NCBI GenBank assembly: GCA_949825045.1
Contig: OX463806.1
Location: forward strand, 43,796,208-43,860,207
Source of the DNA: Argyresthia goedartella
Taxonomy: Eukaryota > Arthropoda > Insecta > Lepidoptera > Argyresthiidae
DNA length: 64,000 bases
Direction: 5' to 3'
Position numbers and translations under genes: made by a program. Below, in pieces: positions 43,301 to 53,552 of this stretch (its first letter is position 1; each line of letters begins with the position of its first letter). The notes below the pieces were generated by a model. The model made no database searches and was not told the origin of the DNA. It saw only the letters and a list, made by a program, of their open reading frames with translations.

Positions 43301-46300
43301 TTGTATGAATTAATGGTGAAAACCTTGTATTTTAAACATAGCATTTAATAAATAAAGTTTTAAGAGCTCCGTGGTCAAGTGGGTTTCACGCTTGCTTCTT
43401 ACCCAGGAGATGCAAGTTTGAATTCGGTGCTGACCTTGTAGCAATTAAATAAACAAGTACCTTATGTACTGGTACATTCTCCGACGTTTAGTTTTTGTTA
43501 ATTACTGTTAATTGCTCCGCTCTACGTAATGTAACGTAACGCTGCGTAACATAACTTATCGTGACCTAACCTAAGCTAATCTAACCTCACCTATCCTACC
43601 CTAACCTAACCTGAACTAGGGTTAGGTAAGGTCAGGTTAGGTCATAAAAACTAGGTTAGGTTAATTATGCCGTACCATAAAATTGATTTCAAGTTTTCGT
43701 TCTAAAATTAATTCAAAAAGACGATTTCTCGAATTACAAGCAACTTTCACTGAGGTCGCTTAGGCTTGATCGACGCATCTGAGGCAGGACTACCTTCCTA
43801 ACTATTAACTTCTTTTTTCGTTGTTCGACGAATACTTTGTTCCGGACTACGCGTGACCCAACAATCAAAAAAGGATGAGGCTGTAGCGCGTTCCAACGCA
43901 ATGATCATACATACATACAAACAAACAGACATAACATTTACATACAGGCACAGTATACATTGCTCCTGGACCCACACTAGCATACCGTGTGTCGTGGAAA
44001 CAATGATCAGCGACGCATATCAAATGTAAACATCCAAGGCCTGGGATAACCTGGCAATACTTTTATCTTACTTATATACTTCAAAACATTAATTTATAAG
44101 GTATTGGGGTAGATGTCAGAATACAGAATACAGCTACTGGTTCAGTACCTCAGAGCCATTAGGTCTTTAAAATGCTATTGATAACATGCTTATATTGGAG
44201 GCTATGCATGCAGGGAACTCAACCTGCACTGATTTCTATTACTGGTACCTGTATTCTGAGCTCATCATTTTATCATTACTGTGCTATTTTATTTACCCAG
44301 CCTTTTAGAAATTTTATTATAAGTGGGTTATTTTCATCTTTATCATAGTATCGCGGGTCATTATGGGCTCATATTTATAGGTAAATAGAAAACAGCAACA
44401 TTAACCTCAAAATAGTAAGCGCGCCATTAATTAAATGAAGGAGAACTTACCACCAACTTGGTGAGCAGCCATGTACAGCACTCCCTGGAGTAGCCTCTTC
44501 ATGGCCTGCCTCTCATACACCGGCGTGTTCTCGTCCAGAGGAAACTTCTCATTGACGAAGTCGTGATACCTCTTGAAGGAAAATATCGGTCCCACAAGGA
44601 AACAAGCAGGGAAGTAGACAAACGCAAGGAGTTCCATCAATGAAGGCAGATTCTCCAGCGCGGTTTTCTTATTGTTCGATGACAGCTGTTCACCGTTCTT
44701 GATTTTCTCTCCGTCCCACATGTCGAAGGACAACGCAATCAGTTTTAGAGTCAGCACACAATGAGGCATGGTCCATGTTATATCATAGTCTTCTGATTCA
44801 GTCAGCGCATATCCGATTAGCAGATATGCCATGTTGAATACAAAAGTCACGATGGAATTTATTTTCCCTGCGCCTAGGCACTTTGTTGTGATGTAGATGG
44901 CGATTGCTGGTATCAGATTATGGTACATTGAGGTACCGAAGTTGTACCAGGCCATGTCCACTCCAGTGATGATGAAGTACAGGCTGCGCATCTCCTTGTG
45001 CTGACGGACAAACTTGTGGTAGAAGATTGCGATTGGGTATCCCATCAGGATGGAGAGCAGCAGTTTGATGGCCGGGTCGGTGGCGCCGATGAGACTCGCC
45101 ACCAATGGGGTCGGGCTCAGACCCACCACGTCCAATAAGGACAGAAGCAGGCCCCACATCGCTGGTGTTCCTAGAGCAATGGACAGAATCTTCAAGAAAT
45201 TGTACATTGGTATGAGACCGAAAATAATATTTCACGCTACTATTAATAGAGAGGTTGTTAAAAATGGGAACATAAAAAAGTCTAACATAACGAATGAATA
45301 ACTCAGCATCATCATCTAAAAACAGTATCAAATTGAAAAATTTATCCTGAATAATTAGACTTGATGCAAAAATATAACATTCGATATGGGTTTATTTATA
45401 AAATTAATTTAATTACTAATACCTACACAAGCATAAATCAGTCTCTGGATTGAGAAATTGACCTAAAATTTAAATTACGTAGAAAAAATCTAAATAAATA
45501 CAAACTACCTGTTTGCTTCGAGGTAACGGCAAGCTCGAAGCAAACGCATAGTACTAAATAATTCAACGAATTTAAAATGTATCTTTGTAAGTGCCATTTG
45601 TATGTACATACGCTTACATGTAGTAGACTACATTACTCACAAAACTCAGAACTTCAATATTTTTAACCGACTTTTGATATTACTCCTAGGTACTTAATGA
45701 CACTCCATATCACGTAGTTTTTATAGATACGGCATAATACTTGCTTTTGTTTAATTAAAAAGAGGACATTAAATAAATAAATAAATAAATTTATCATGCT
45801 GAATACAGCGAAGTGTAATAATAATACTTCGTCCCTATTGTCTTCAAAAACTTGAATGAAACGATTTGTTTGTTGTAACAAACAAATTACTCGAAGAAAT
45901 AATAATAAACACGTGCACCTACTTCTTATCCATTTATGACCTTGTGATGTCTGAGACATCTATCAGCTTTATGTCCTCCACAAAAAAAAAACTTCCCACT
46001 CTCCTCAATGAGACATCATGTCTCATTGAACATCGTTAAATTTTCTTGGAGGTAATCGGGAACAACCCATCCACACTATTCAGACAATACTTAATCCACA
46101 AATAAACAATATCCAACTAATGTTATAAATATGAAAGCTGTTACGATGTTTGGATCTTTGTGTTTGTGCCTCAATCACGCCAAAACGGCTCAACGGATTT
46201 CAAAAAATTTGCACCAGCAGCCTTATGGCGTAAGTCGTCTGAGCTATGAACTTCATATAGACTTTTACGTTTGACACCTTGCACCAGCTTCATCTGTCAA

Positions 46301-47451
46301 ATTGGTATCACGCAAGTAGCATCATAATGGAGGCCAAACCCAAGCTCATTGAATGAAGCCTAGAAGCCTTCGGTGATACCCCGCAATCGATGAAATTGTA
46401 TGAGCATGAGATGAACCATAGACACACGCTATGAACTTCAGAGAGTTACGCCATAAGGCTGCAGAAGAGGGTAGCCTTATCTCGGAAAATGATAATTTCC
46501 AGGTACTCGCAGATGAAGTTGCGGGCACTAGCTAGTAAATAAATAAAAAGCACAGCAGATTTGTTTTGATAACACAGATAAATCAATAAAACTTGCTCTG
46601 TGCTAGTAGCTTTCGCCAATGTAGACGGGAATATTTAAGCTAAGATGGGGAAAGGCCTTCTTTTGATAAAGTTGAAACCAAACAATGATTGTGCCAAAGC
46701 TATGAAGACTTTAAACATCTTAAATATATATAAATATTGAGAATCTATTTGTCTAAAGTCAGTAATGACTGATACTTTTTTGACAAACTAGATTCTATTC
46801 TTTAGTGAAAATCTAAATTTTTATTCAGTAGCTGCCTTTCCCAGAAACTGGGACAAGTCTAGCTGCGTTATCTAAATCAAGGTTTATCAAGGTTGTTTGA
46901 TGTAATTGAAGACTTATACTTTCCTATACTAAATATCTACATTAATAGTGCATTTGCATCTTTATAACGATAATAACTTTTTGGGGTAAGAATGGCATAT
47001 CCCACCAAATCAGGGATGTAGAATGAACGGGTAAGTATCAAAGTGTAGGTTATGAACTAAGGGCACTGAAGCCGAGTAGAGTAAGAAAGTAAACATTATT
47101 TACTTTACAAAGATTACTTACATTCATCTGAAATGTATTAAGAGAAATACTAACCATAAAATGTAAACTCCGAGACTCTACTTTTATGGTAACCTATGTT
47201 GATTCTTTAAAAAAAAAACAAAAAATTACTAAGACCCAGAGATAAAATGAAAAAATTACATCTTATCACCAACTTGAGACAGGTTGTCCCATTGAATCAC
47301 TGCTATGTAATAAGCACAAAATTAAGCAAAATCAGCGATTAGAAAAATTCAAAATCTAATTACCAATAATACCATAGGTGTAACCAGCTAGATACTTGTA
47401 AAAAAGTTGGGGAAAGTCCAGCATATAATAGAGAAGCTCCGGTGAAGACAT
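36785..47451 (-). CDS. nes: Lysophospholipid acyltransferase, MBOAT family (LPCAT3/nessy type)
   Basis: Four coding exons join as 47451-47364, 45170-44451, 40037-39903 and 37395-36785. Every intron is GT-AG and in phase 1, giving 517 residues. The product is a multi-pass ER membrane enzyme of the Lands cycle that adds acyl chains to lysophosphatidylcholine and related lysolipids. It follows vertebrate LPCAT3 (487 aa) closely, with an MGYPIA motif, WTMPHCVLTLKLI, the SFNCNTN segment with Asn364, KRLKFLGN and FLALWHG with His400; Asn and His lie 36 residues apart as in LPCAT3. An in-frame TGA 9 bases before the ATG supports the start. No lysine retrieval signal is evident at the C-terminus. Introns are about 2.2, 4.4 and 2.5 kb and hold a Helitron, SINEs and MITEs. 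It appears intact. Confidence 0.93.
37396..39490. other. MBOAT gene intron 3, no internal gene
   Basis: AT-rich intronic sequence up to the MITE at 39497. I see no repeat I can name and no exon-like frame. The antisense frame at 37232-37429 is a shadow of coding exon 4. Confidence 0.45.
39497..39697. mobile_element. MITE family N, copy 2
   Basis: About 200 bp with ends TCAGGGTGTTGTTAGGGGCA and its complement, arms of roughly 80 bp that include CCGATTTGAACAGAGCAACTTT. It lies in MBOAT intron 3. A second small inverted repeat, CCCGCCACGTCGA with its exact complement, follows at about 39737-39833. Confidence 0.75.
39903..40037 (-). CDS. nes: MBOAT gene coding exon 3
   Basis: A 135-base exon with acceptor TTCTACCAG and donor GAAG|GTAATT. 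It encodes VLVFSMRFML through LWGHFALYKYIACWLLTE, which matches the LIWGKFVLYKYVTCWL segment of LPCAT3. Confidence 0.9.
40038..41590. other. MBOAT gene intron 2, first part
   Basis: AT-rich. A tRNA-like phrase GATCTCTGTGGCGTAGCGG at about 40516 may be a SINE head relic. The word AAATCATCATGGTAG is repeated near 41426 and 41450. No gene is seen. Confidence 0.35.
41592..41728. repeat. 51-bp tandem repeat, about 2.5 units
   Basis: Units contain CTTTTGGATATTTATNGAGT and AGAAACGAGTGTT. A third partial unit (GTAAATACTCGAGTAGAAAC) closes it. It lies in MBOAT intron 2. Confidence 0.65.
41791..42016. repeat. Exact 113-bp tandem duplication
   Basis: 41791-41903 and 41904-42016 are identical base for base. 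Each unit contains an internal inverted repeat, TAATTCTGAAATCTAGAATTA against TAATTCCTAGAATTCAGAATTA with small differences. It lies in MBOAT intron 2. Identity means either a recent duplication or an assembly error. Confidence 0.9.
42680..42900 (-). mobile_element. tRNA-headed SINE, reverse copy
   Basis: It is the reverse complement of the family at 26955-27262: B box TTCGAATCCCGGTGCCGACC at about 42848-42867 on the minus strand, then GGCTAGTCCCCTATC, GGAGTATTGGATTACTGGCT and CGTGGGCACAACTGC. It lies in MBOAT intron 2. Confidence 0.65.
43360..43460 (+). mobile_element. SINE head fragment
   Basis: GAGCTCCGTGGTCAAGTGGG resembles an A box and GAAGTTTGAATTC-like sequence at about 43411 a decayed B box. 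Only the head and a little body remain. Confidence 0.45.
43564..43663. repeat. Interstitial CCTAA / TTAGG array, inverted
   Basis: Degenerate CCTAA units run from 43564 to 43612 and then switch to TTAGG-type units (43618-43663) around GAACTAGGGTTAGG. TTAGG is the usual insect telomere repeat. The array lies in MBOAT intron 2. Confidence 0.65.
43905..44055 (-). mobile_element. SINE body fragment
   Basis: It shares TGTCGTGGAAACA, AGCGACGCATA and AAACATCCAAGGCC with the SINE at 27290-27530 (27350-27390). No head is visible. Confidence 0.5.
44451..45170 (-). CDS. nes: MBOAT gene coding exon 2
   Basis: The acceptor TTGCTCTAG|GA joins exon 1 in phase to read IIGTPAMWGLL. The exon holds the first transmembrane block (LLLSILMGYPIAIFYH), the WYNFGTSMYHN and WTMPHCVLTLKLIAL motifs, and ends HQVG at a consensus GTAAGT donor. 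An ATG within the preceding intron is not needed. Confidence 0.92.
46112..46535 (+). mobile_element. Non-autonomous Helitron-like element in MBOAT intron 1
   Basis: It starts TCCAACTAATGTTATAAAT and ends GCGGGCACTAGCTAG, with host A before and T after: the TC...CTAG structure and A/T target of Helitrons, which transpose by rolling circle. Phrases TTGTGTTTGTGCCTC and AAACGGCTCAACGGATTT near the start and GAAGTTGCGGGCACTAGCTAG at the end are known to me from lepidopteran Helitron-like repeats. An internal inverted pair GCAGCCTTATGGCGTAA lies at about 46208 and 46453. No Rep/helicase gene is present. Confidence 0.65.
47364..47451 (-). CDS. nes: MBOAT gene coding exon 1
   Basis: The exon encodes MSSPELLYYMLDFPQLFYKY through GII and ends in phase 1 at a GTAATT donor. 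Its N-terminal residues are less conserved than the rest. The ATG is preceded by TGATATATA, which contains an in-frame stop. Confidence 0.8.
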
Positions 47452-47574
47452 TATATATCACATTTAACAATATTTTGAGACCAAAAAACATAAAGGGCAA
47501 AATTGCATGTTTTTGATTTTATTGATTTACAACAAAAAAATATGAATTTAAAGTAAGGTGAAACGGAATGTGTT

Positions 47575-47765
47575 TTAAAACACCCATCAGCCTCAGCATA
47601 ATCCTGAATGCCATTGTGACACTTCCATGTAATGGATAGAGCTATGGGTCAGTCTCCCTTCCCTTTCCAAGTAAAAGAAGGAGACGTGATTGACGCATAG
47701 CTCTGTCCTTTAGATAGAAATGTCACAATTGCATTCAGGATGCCACTTCTGCTGATGAGTGTCCT
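47575..47765. repeat. Foldback element upstream of MBOAT gene
   Basis: Left arm phrases (CATCAGC, ATCCTGAATGCCATTGTGACA, GATAGAGCTATGGGTCA) return in inverted form to about 47758 (TGTCACAATTGCATTCAGGAT). Arms are about 85 bp with mismatches. It lies within 130 bp upstream of the ATG of the MBOAT gene. Confidence 0.65.
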
Positions 47766-49230
47766 TCTTCTGCTTCTTCTTCCTCTTCTTTTAATTTTGC
47801 TTGCTAACCTGTTTTAGGTTAATTTTGCCAGTGTCAAGTGTATTTGTAAGATCACAATTTAGTCAACAACATCTTGAGCAAAATTTGTTGCTTTTTAGCA
47901 CTACCAGGCAGGCTGTGAAGGGCCGTAGGAACCAAGTATTTCCTTTGGACGTAAGCAACTGCCTCCCTTGATGGGTGTTTTCAAGCCACACTGTCAGTCT
48001 GACACATCACCAGAAAGGTGCATCGCTGCTATCTTTTACCCCAGAATGGGAAGAGGCGGGAAGAGGGTAGGCAGACGGCAAAGAAGGCCGGTGCAGCCAT
48101 GTGGAGATGCACAGAAATAGCTGCGGGTTACAACAGCTCCGAGCAAAGCTAACCCGTTGGCTTGCTCCCCGTGTTTGCCTCATTATGACATGAACTCGGA
48201 ATGAGGTTGGGTTGAGGTGGGATATGTCCTGTCAGTTTGATCTCGCGATTTTTGCCATTAAATTATAATATTTTCTTTCAATAAGCTTGTGGCCTATTCA
48301 TCATATGAATTAAGTGAAAATGATAGCTAAAATAGAATCAATTTATGTTTTCTATTTGAAACATTACCTAATTAAAAAGGTTTGGCAATATCTGCTTTGG
48401 CAAGGCCGTGATATGCGGAATTGCCACGTTGACTTGGCTAAGGTAAGCTTTTTTATGAGGGTATATGGAACATTTTTCGCTTTGAGGCCCGGTTCCGCCT
48501 CCCTAACGACACTCTGACTAATTATCAAGCAAAATTTAAGACAATAGAAAAGGTCACTATCCGAAAATGTACTCATCAAAACTCAAGCTGTAATCTCTTG
48601 TTTTAGCGAAGATGACCAACTATTTCGCAGTCAACTGCAACGTCGTTTTCAGAAATTTCAAGTGTAAGAATTTCATCGATGATTTTATCATCATATATTT
48701 CTAGCAGCGCCAATATGTTGATGTCAGTGCCTCGGTGGAACAGTTATCTCAAGTAAGTACACTAGCCTTTCGCCACCAGACATAGCTCACCTTACGTAAA
48801 ACTACAGTAGTAGGTAGAATTGAAACACTTACAAAATACAACACAGCAAATACGCCTGAACTGCAATTCGTCTGGAAAATTCCTTGGCTGATTAACTCAG
48901 TTATTCCGGATTCTGCAAACCTCAGGATGGCAGAAATAAAATTATATCCGCAACGCCGCCCCGCCTCCGCCCCTGTGTGTGAGTGAGTTAAGGAAGCTAA
49001 CTGCCGACTTGACTGAGTAGTAACTCAGTCAGTACTGACTGACTGAATGCAATGCAATGCATGCAACAAAATAAATCCGAACCCACTCGATATTTTTTTA
49101 TTTTTCGTTTCGTAGGGATGTACAGTTCATTGCCGTTAAAATACGAATCGATTTTGAATACGGTCAAATGATTTGATTTCGATATAAACATATTTCTTTA
49201 TATATAGGTAGTAAAATAATGATTAAATTC
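47766..49230. other. Upstream of MBOAT gene, no confirmed gene
   Basis: 48605-48746 on the minus strand is a 46-codon acidic open stretch (with ALLEIYDDKIIDEILTLEIS) ending in TAA; it may be a decayed transposase tail. A GC-richer patch at 47900-48190 is unassigned. 5' UTR exons of the MBOAT gene could lie here but I cannot place them. Confidence 0.3.
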
Positions 49231-49237
49231 ATATTCA

Positions 49238-49684
49238 TAATTCTATATTGCACACAAGTACTGTACAACTTACATTGAAAGAAAATATATGTACAAAGGC
49301 GAGCTTATCTCTAAATAGAGATTTATTCCAGCAAACCAAGAAATTGAAGGAAATATTATTACAAAAGGTAGGTAGGCAGTGCACAATAACTATTATAAAT
49401 GAAATTCTAAGGAATAAATTATATACTTATAAAATAAAGACAGTAACTACTAAATATGTACCGAAATGTACTACATACACTTTACATATAAATACATACA
49501 ATAACTTTTACGAATGAAAGAGGTAGTGCTCTTTTATAGGTTTCTTAAAAGAGAAAAGAGTGGGACTGTCTCTTATAGTGCAAGGAAGTGTGTTCCAAAC
49601 TCGGACAGCCCGTAACCTGAAAGAGTGTTTATACGCAGCATTGTTATGCCGCGGAGTGGCTAAAAGTGAGATCTTCGGTGCCGA
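49238..49684 (-). mobile_element. LINE A family copy 3, 5'-truncated
   Basis: The 3' UTR phrases TATTGCACACAAG and AAGGCGAGCTTATCTCTAA (49240-49320) and the last coding residues (minus frame with CRHNNAAYKHSFRL-like pattern at 49600-49660) match LINE A. Only the extreme C-terminus is left. A 21-bp direct repeat AAGGCCTCTAAATACATTTT follows at 49688 and 49709. Confidence 0.7.
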
Positions 49685-49740
49685 TTAAGGCCTCTAAATA
49701 CATTTTTTAAGGCCTCTAAATACATTTTAACGACTCATTT

Positions 49741-49804
49741 AGTTAACTTGCAATGCATGTTGTATGTATGTATGCATGCATACAAAATTCATTGCAAGTT
49801 AACT
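49741..49804. repeat. Hairpin AGTTAACTTGCAATG
   Basis: Outer arms of 15 bp are perfect and the interior is a run of TATG/CATG words that also pair. It is non-coding. Confidence 0.7.
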
Positions 49805-49809
49805 ATAAC

Positions 49810-50035
49810 GCAATGCAACCCTATCGAATTTGGACAATTTTATCCGTTTTAACATGTCCTTTCGTTCTATATGTATAATATTTTTATGAGATGGAGCTGA
49901 TCTGATGATGGAGCCGGAAGGTGTCTCTGGGAAATCTGTAACAAAGCGACGCAACTCTATCGAGTTTGGGCACGTCTGATTCGTCTCGACATGTCATTTG
50001 GTCATATACAATATTTTCGTGACATAGAGCTCAAT
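49810..50035. repeat. Diverged tandem repeat, about 115-bp unit
   Basis: Two units share GCAACCCTATCGAATTTGG, ACATGTCCTTTCGTTCTAT-type and GTGACATAGAGCT blocks; GATGATGGAGCCGGAAGGTG closes the first unit. Similar units are familiar to me from lepidopteran non-coding repeats. No gene. Confidence 0.55.
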
Positions 50036-50167
50036 GTTATGAAAATATTGTTTAGCAAACCAAAAAAAATGTTGATTCTAATAAAATATCCAAGCATCAC
50101 AAACACCATTAAAAACAATCGTGCAAGCCCAAAAAGTAAATGTAAGGTGTTAGATAAGAACAGTATC

Positions 50168-50270
50168 GTATCTAAGGTCTGACCGAGACAGGATTATTAG
50201 TCTCGGCCGAGACCGAGACCGAGACTAAAATGCATTCTCGGCCGAGACCGAGACCGAGACCGAGACTAGA
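50168..50270. repeat. (GAGACC)n hexamer arrays
   Basis: Two blocks of GGCCGAGACCGAGACCGAG repeats are separated by ACTAAAATGCATTCTC. They lie about 190 bp from the hAT transposase tail and may be part of that element's end region. Confidence 0.7.
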
Positions 50271-50449
50271 TACTCCACAACTAAATATCGGGAAAATAAT
50301 TGAAATAGCATGAATTTTATAATGAAATTTACTTATATTAAAAAAACTTCTAATTTAATGAACATCTATTTATCAATCAGTGGTTTAAACATAAGTTTAT
50401 TTTATTTATTTAACTTTGAATTAGTACTCAAAGTTAAATAAACTTTTGC

Positions 50450-50605
50450 TTACTTCAAATTATGGCGTCGCTCGTCATATAACTGTCCAGCCCTACTAAA
50501 CAGCTGCTCGCTTGCCACGCTAGTTGGTGGTGCCGACAAGAATTTTGTCGCAGCTGGTTTGCCGCAAACATGTCCGATGTTTGGGCAAAAAAAACGCACT
50601 ATTAC
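50450..50605 (-). pseudogene. hAT transposase C-terminal (hATC) remnant
   Basis: A minus-strand frame reads FLSAPPTSVASEQLFSRAGQ followed by LYDERRHNLK and a stop. This is the hAT-family dimerisation motif (consensus LsiPaTSvaSErvFSxaG...RxxL). hAT enzymes mobilise Ac/hobo-like DNA transposons. Only about 45 residues remain. A complementary AAGTTTATTT/AAATAAACTTT pair at about 50392-50450 lies downstream of it. Confidence 0.8.
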
Positions 50606-50609
50606 TGGC

Positions 50610-52860
50610 AGCATAATTTTAAATGTCTTACCAATAAATCCGCCATAGATTGAGGTTATGTAAAAAGTTTACACAGAGCCCGAAATTTGAATCTCACGGC
50701 TAGGGGGACAAAATTTTACAGCACGTTTTTTCCGCATAAAGTTAGGGGTTGACTTATTGTATTTTTCTAAGCTTTTGGTAAAAGATAAGCAACTTCTTAC
50801 TCACATTTATCGTAGACCATTTGTCCAGCCACTATTCACGCGCAAAATCACTGGGCTACTGTATTTTAGTGTGGCTGTAGCAAAAAAGTTAATTCACCTG
50901 CGCAAATATCTCAAGTAACCTCCCTCCCCCTTCCAAGTTCCCCAATTTGACGGTAACCATAAATTATTCAAACTATTCGAGCCATTTTAGAGATTTAGCA
51001 AGACTAACCTACAGCGATTCATAGATAAATTGTGTGATGTAATTAATTGATGGGTTACATTAAATTTAAAGTTTATTTTGCACTTTTTGGAGCATTTAAA
51101 TAAAAACTATTTTTTACGTTTTTTTACATTTTTTTAAAAAAACTATTTACGTTACGTACATAGCGTAGGTGATAGTCAGGCACTTCTTTTAGGTAACTGC
51201 CTACCTACTGACTTTTGGCAGTAAGAAGATACACATTTATATACAGGCACATACATTGCTTCTGGCCCCACACTAGGATAACCATATATAGGATAATATG
51301 CATATAAACATCCCGGACCCGGGGTTTTTATTTTTAGTCAGTTGTCAGTTTTAGCATGGGCTCTCCATGCTGCTGGTCTATTATATATCCATAATCTGAA
51401 TACTGGAATATGGCCGCACACTTGTTTGAAAAAATTGGTTGATTAATGCCCTAATCATTCTTTCAGATCTATCTGAAAGATCCATAATCTAAAGTAAACT
51501 GAATGCGTGTGGAGCAACGTTAAATGTATGCATTTCCGTTCATTTTGAATAATATCATGGATTTAGATTCTGAATTCAGAAAGGCATTCCAGCCTTGACA
51601 GTCAAGCCGAGAATAGATCCTCCAAACCGGGTTAAACCACGTTTTTGCGCCTATGCAGCACAATTATTTTGATCGAATGTTGGGCTGCATTGTGGAGTAT
51701 GGCTCAATTTTACTCGTAGCCGTGAATTATTTTTGAGCAGTAACGTAACTAGTTGAATCAAATCGATATTTGAATTGTTAGTTCATAATGGATGATAAAA
51801 CAGTGCCATTAAAGGTTTCCCGAAGATAGGTACATTCGGAAATCTCGTTAATGCTTCAAATTATAAACGGTTTCTTTGTTTAATTGTTGATTATCTGAGA
51901 AAGATGTCAGTTCACAAACTGATATGTCTCTACCATACTGCTGTAACGATAAGACCAAAAGACGTACTCGCTATGAGGCCACGAAGCAACGACTGACCTT
52001 AGTCTCTGTTGCCTGCCGCTACCTTACTATAGGAACGGGAAAATTATCAATATTTATCAGCCATCATCAAAATGATGTACCTACCAATCTTACTTGATAA
52101 TATGTACTTGACTTACCATTATTCGCAACTACTGTCACGCAGTTTGGAACGATTTACCAAGTTCCGGGTAAATGTGTGAAATTATATATATTTGTTACCT
52201 GATTCCGATGGCTACTTGGTAAATGACGTGAAGCATGGTATTTTCATACTGTGAGGTCAAATTGATTGTACCTATGTGGTTTGAATTGCTGTCAAATTAT
52301 TCGCGTTTTGGCCTTAAAAAGGGTAACTACCTAAATCAATTTTCGTCTTTATTCCTGCAGTATTTTCATTATGTTGGAATGTGCGTTTAAAATCGTGCTG
52401 CATAAATCTGCACAAACCAACACAATACAATATTCACGACAATACTCCGAAATCGATTCCGTTACCTTTCACAGAATCGATACAAATCTTCAGGAATGTA
52501 CTTCACTATGATTCCCTGTCATGTGAACCATAGACAAATAGATAAATATTAGTATCTGTGGAAAAAGGTTTACGATGCACATTCTTATTCCTAATAATCC
52601 TTGGGCCCTATTAAGCAAAACTTTTTTTTTGATAAGATTAAAATTTAGATTTAGATGACACAGGTTAGGTTCCTGTGTTTGAATAAAACAAGATGTAATT
52701 TGTTCATTACAGTTTTAGCGTTTTAGCATACAATACGGAACAAAACGAGGCTCTTATTGGTCACAGACCCTTAATATCGCATTAAACTCACTTCTAGCCT
52801 ATTTACACACAATATTACGTTCAAAGTTTAAATTCAAATTTCCATATTACTGTATTTGTA
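50610..52860. other. No recognised gene
   Basis: 51235-51345 carries a SINE body fragment like those at 27290 and 43905. The remainder is AT-rich with no exon or RNA gene that I can support. Confidence 0.35.
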
Positions 52861-52960
52861 AATATTGAACTTGGCAAACGTATTTTTTTTACTCTATCTA
52901 CATTGAACCACTGTGGGAGAAGAAGTGCGTAGAAACTCCCACAGATTAATTTTAATGTTG
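52860..52960 (-). repeat. LINE 3'-end fragment
   Basis: On the minus strand it matches the 3' UTR of the LINE at 9979-10662: AATCTGTGGGAGTTTCTACG, then CCCACAGTGGTTCAATGTAG. No coding part remains. Confidence 0.55.
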
Positions 52961-53179
52961 TAGAAGGGTAGGCCTGAAGCGTAGATTGACTACATCTACA
53001 TCTACACTAGTCACAAGTCGAAGTAGGCATATAGCTAGTTAGACCTAACGCGATTTAGGTTAGAAGAGAGGGAGGTAAAAAGATTCATTGCAATGTTGAT
53101 CTTTTGTCAAATAACGATGTAGGCTCATAGATAATAGAGAGTTCATATTTGTTTTGTGAGGAAATATAATTTCTCGATT

Positions 53180-53340
53180 GTTCCCATTAGTCCCCTCTAG
53201 CCCTGTTCTCCGGGGTGACAGCTGGGAATTGTTTTCCCGATTGTCACCCGGGTGACAATTCGTGCCGTCTGTTCCCTTTGGAGACTGACTAGAGGGGACA
53301 ACTGGGAAGGCTGTTTCCCAGTTGTCACCGCGGTGACAAG
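53180..53340. repeat. Cluster of overlapping palindromes around GGTGAC
   Basis: It includes a 20-bp perfect palindrome ATTGTCACCCGGGTGACAAT (53240-53259), an 18-bp one TTGTCACCGCGGTGACAA (53322-53339), a stem GACAACTGGGAA with its complement (53297-53326), and outer arms TAGTCCCCTCTAG/CTAGAGGGGACAA. GC-rich within AT-rich DNA. Probably a small foldback element. No protein. Confidence 0.8.
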
Positions 53341-53552
53341 CGATAAAACATGTAATTAGATTTCAGCCTTTTTATTTGCGATAGAAAAATATTAACCTTT
53401 ATTAACCTTAATTAAGAAAATAAAAATGTCAGAAAAGTTACATAGAATTAAATAAAAAAATAGTTTAAGATTCAATAATTAAACAATCACAGATTATTGC
53501 CATAATTAGTACTAATCGTTTTGTTTTTCAGTAATCCCATAATCACTAATGT

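Noticed and set aside
44918..45331. Separate small gene in another frame over MBOAT exon 2, and ATG MYNF upstream of it
   Set aside because: The frame is a shadow. The acceptor TTGCTCTAG joins exon 1 in phase and gives a sequence matching LPCAT3, so the upstream ATG lies in the intron.
45171..47363. Additional exons within MBOAT intron 1
   Set aside because: Joined exons already align without a gap to LPCAT3. The intron holds a Helitron-like element and AT-rich sequence only.
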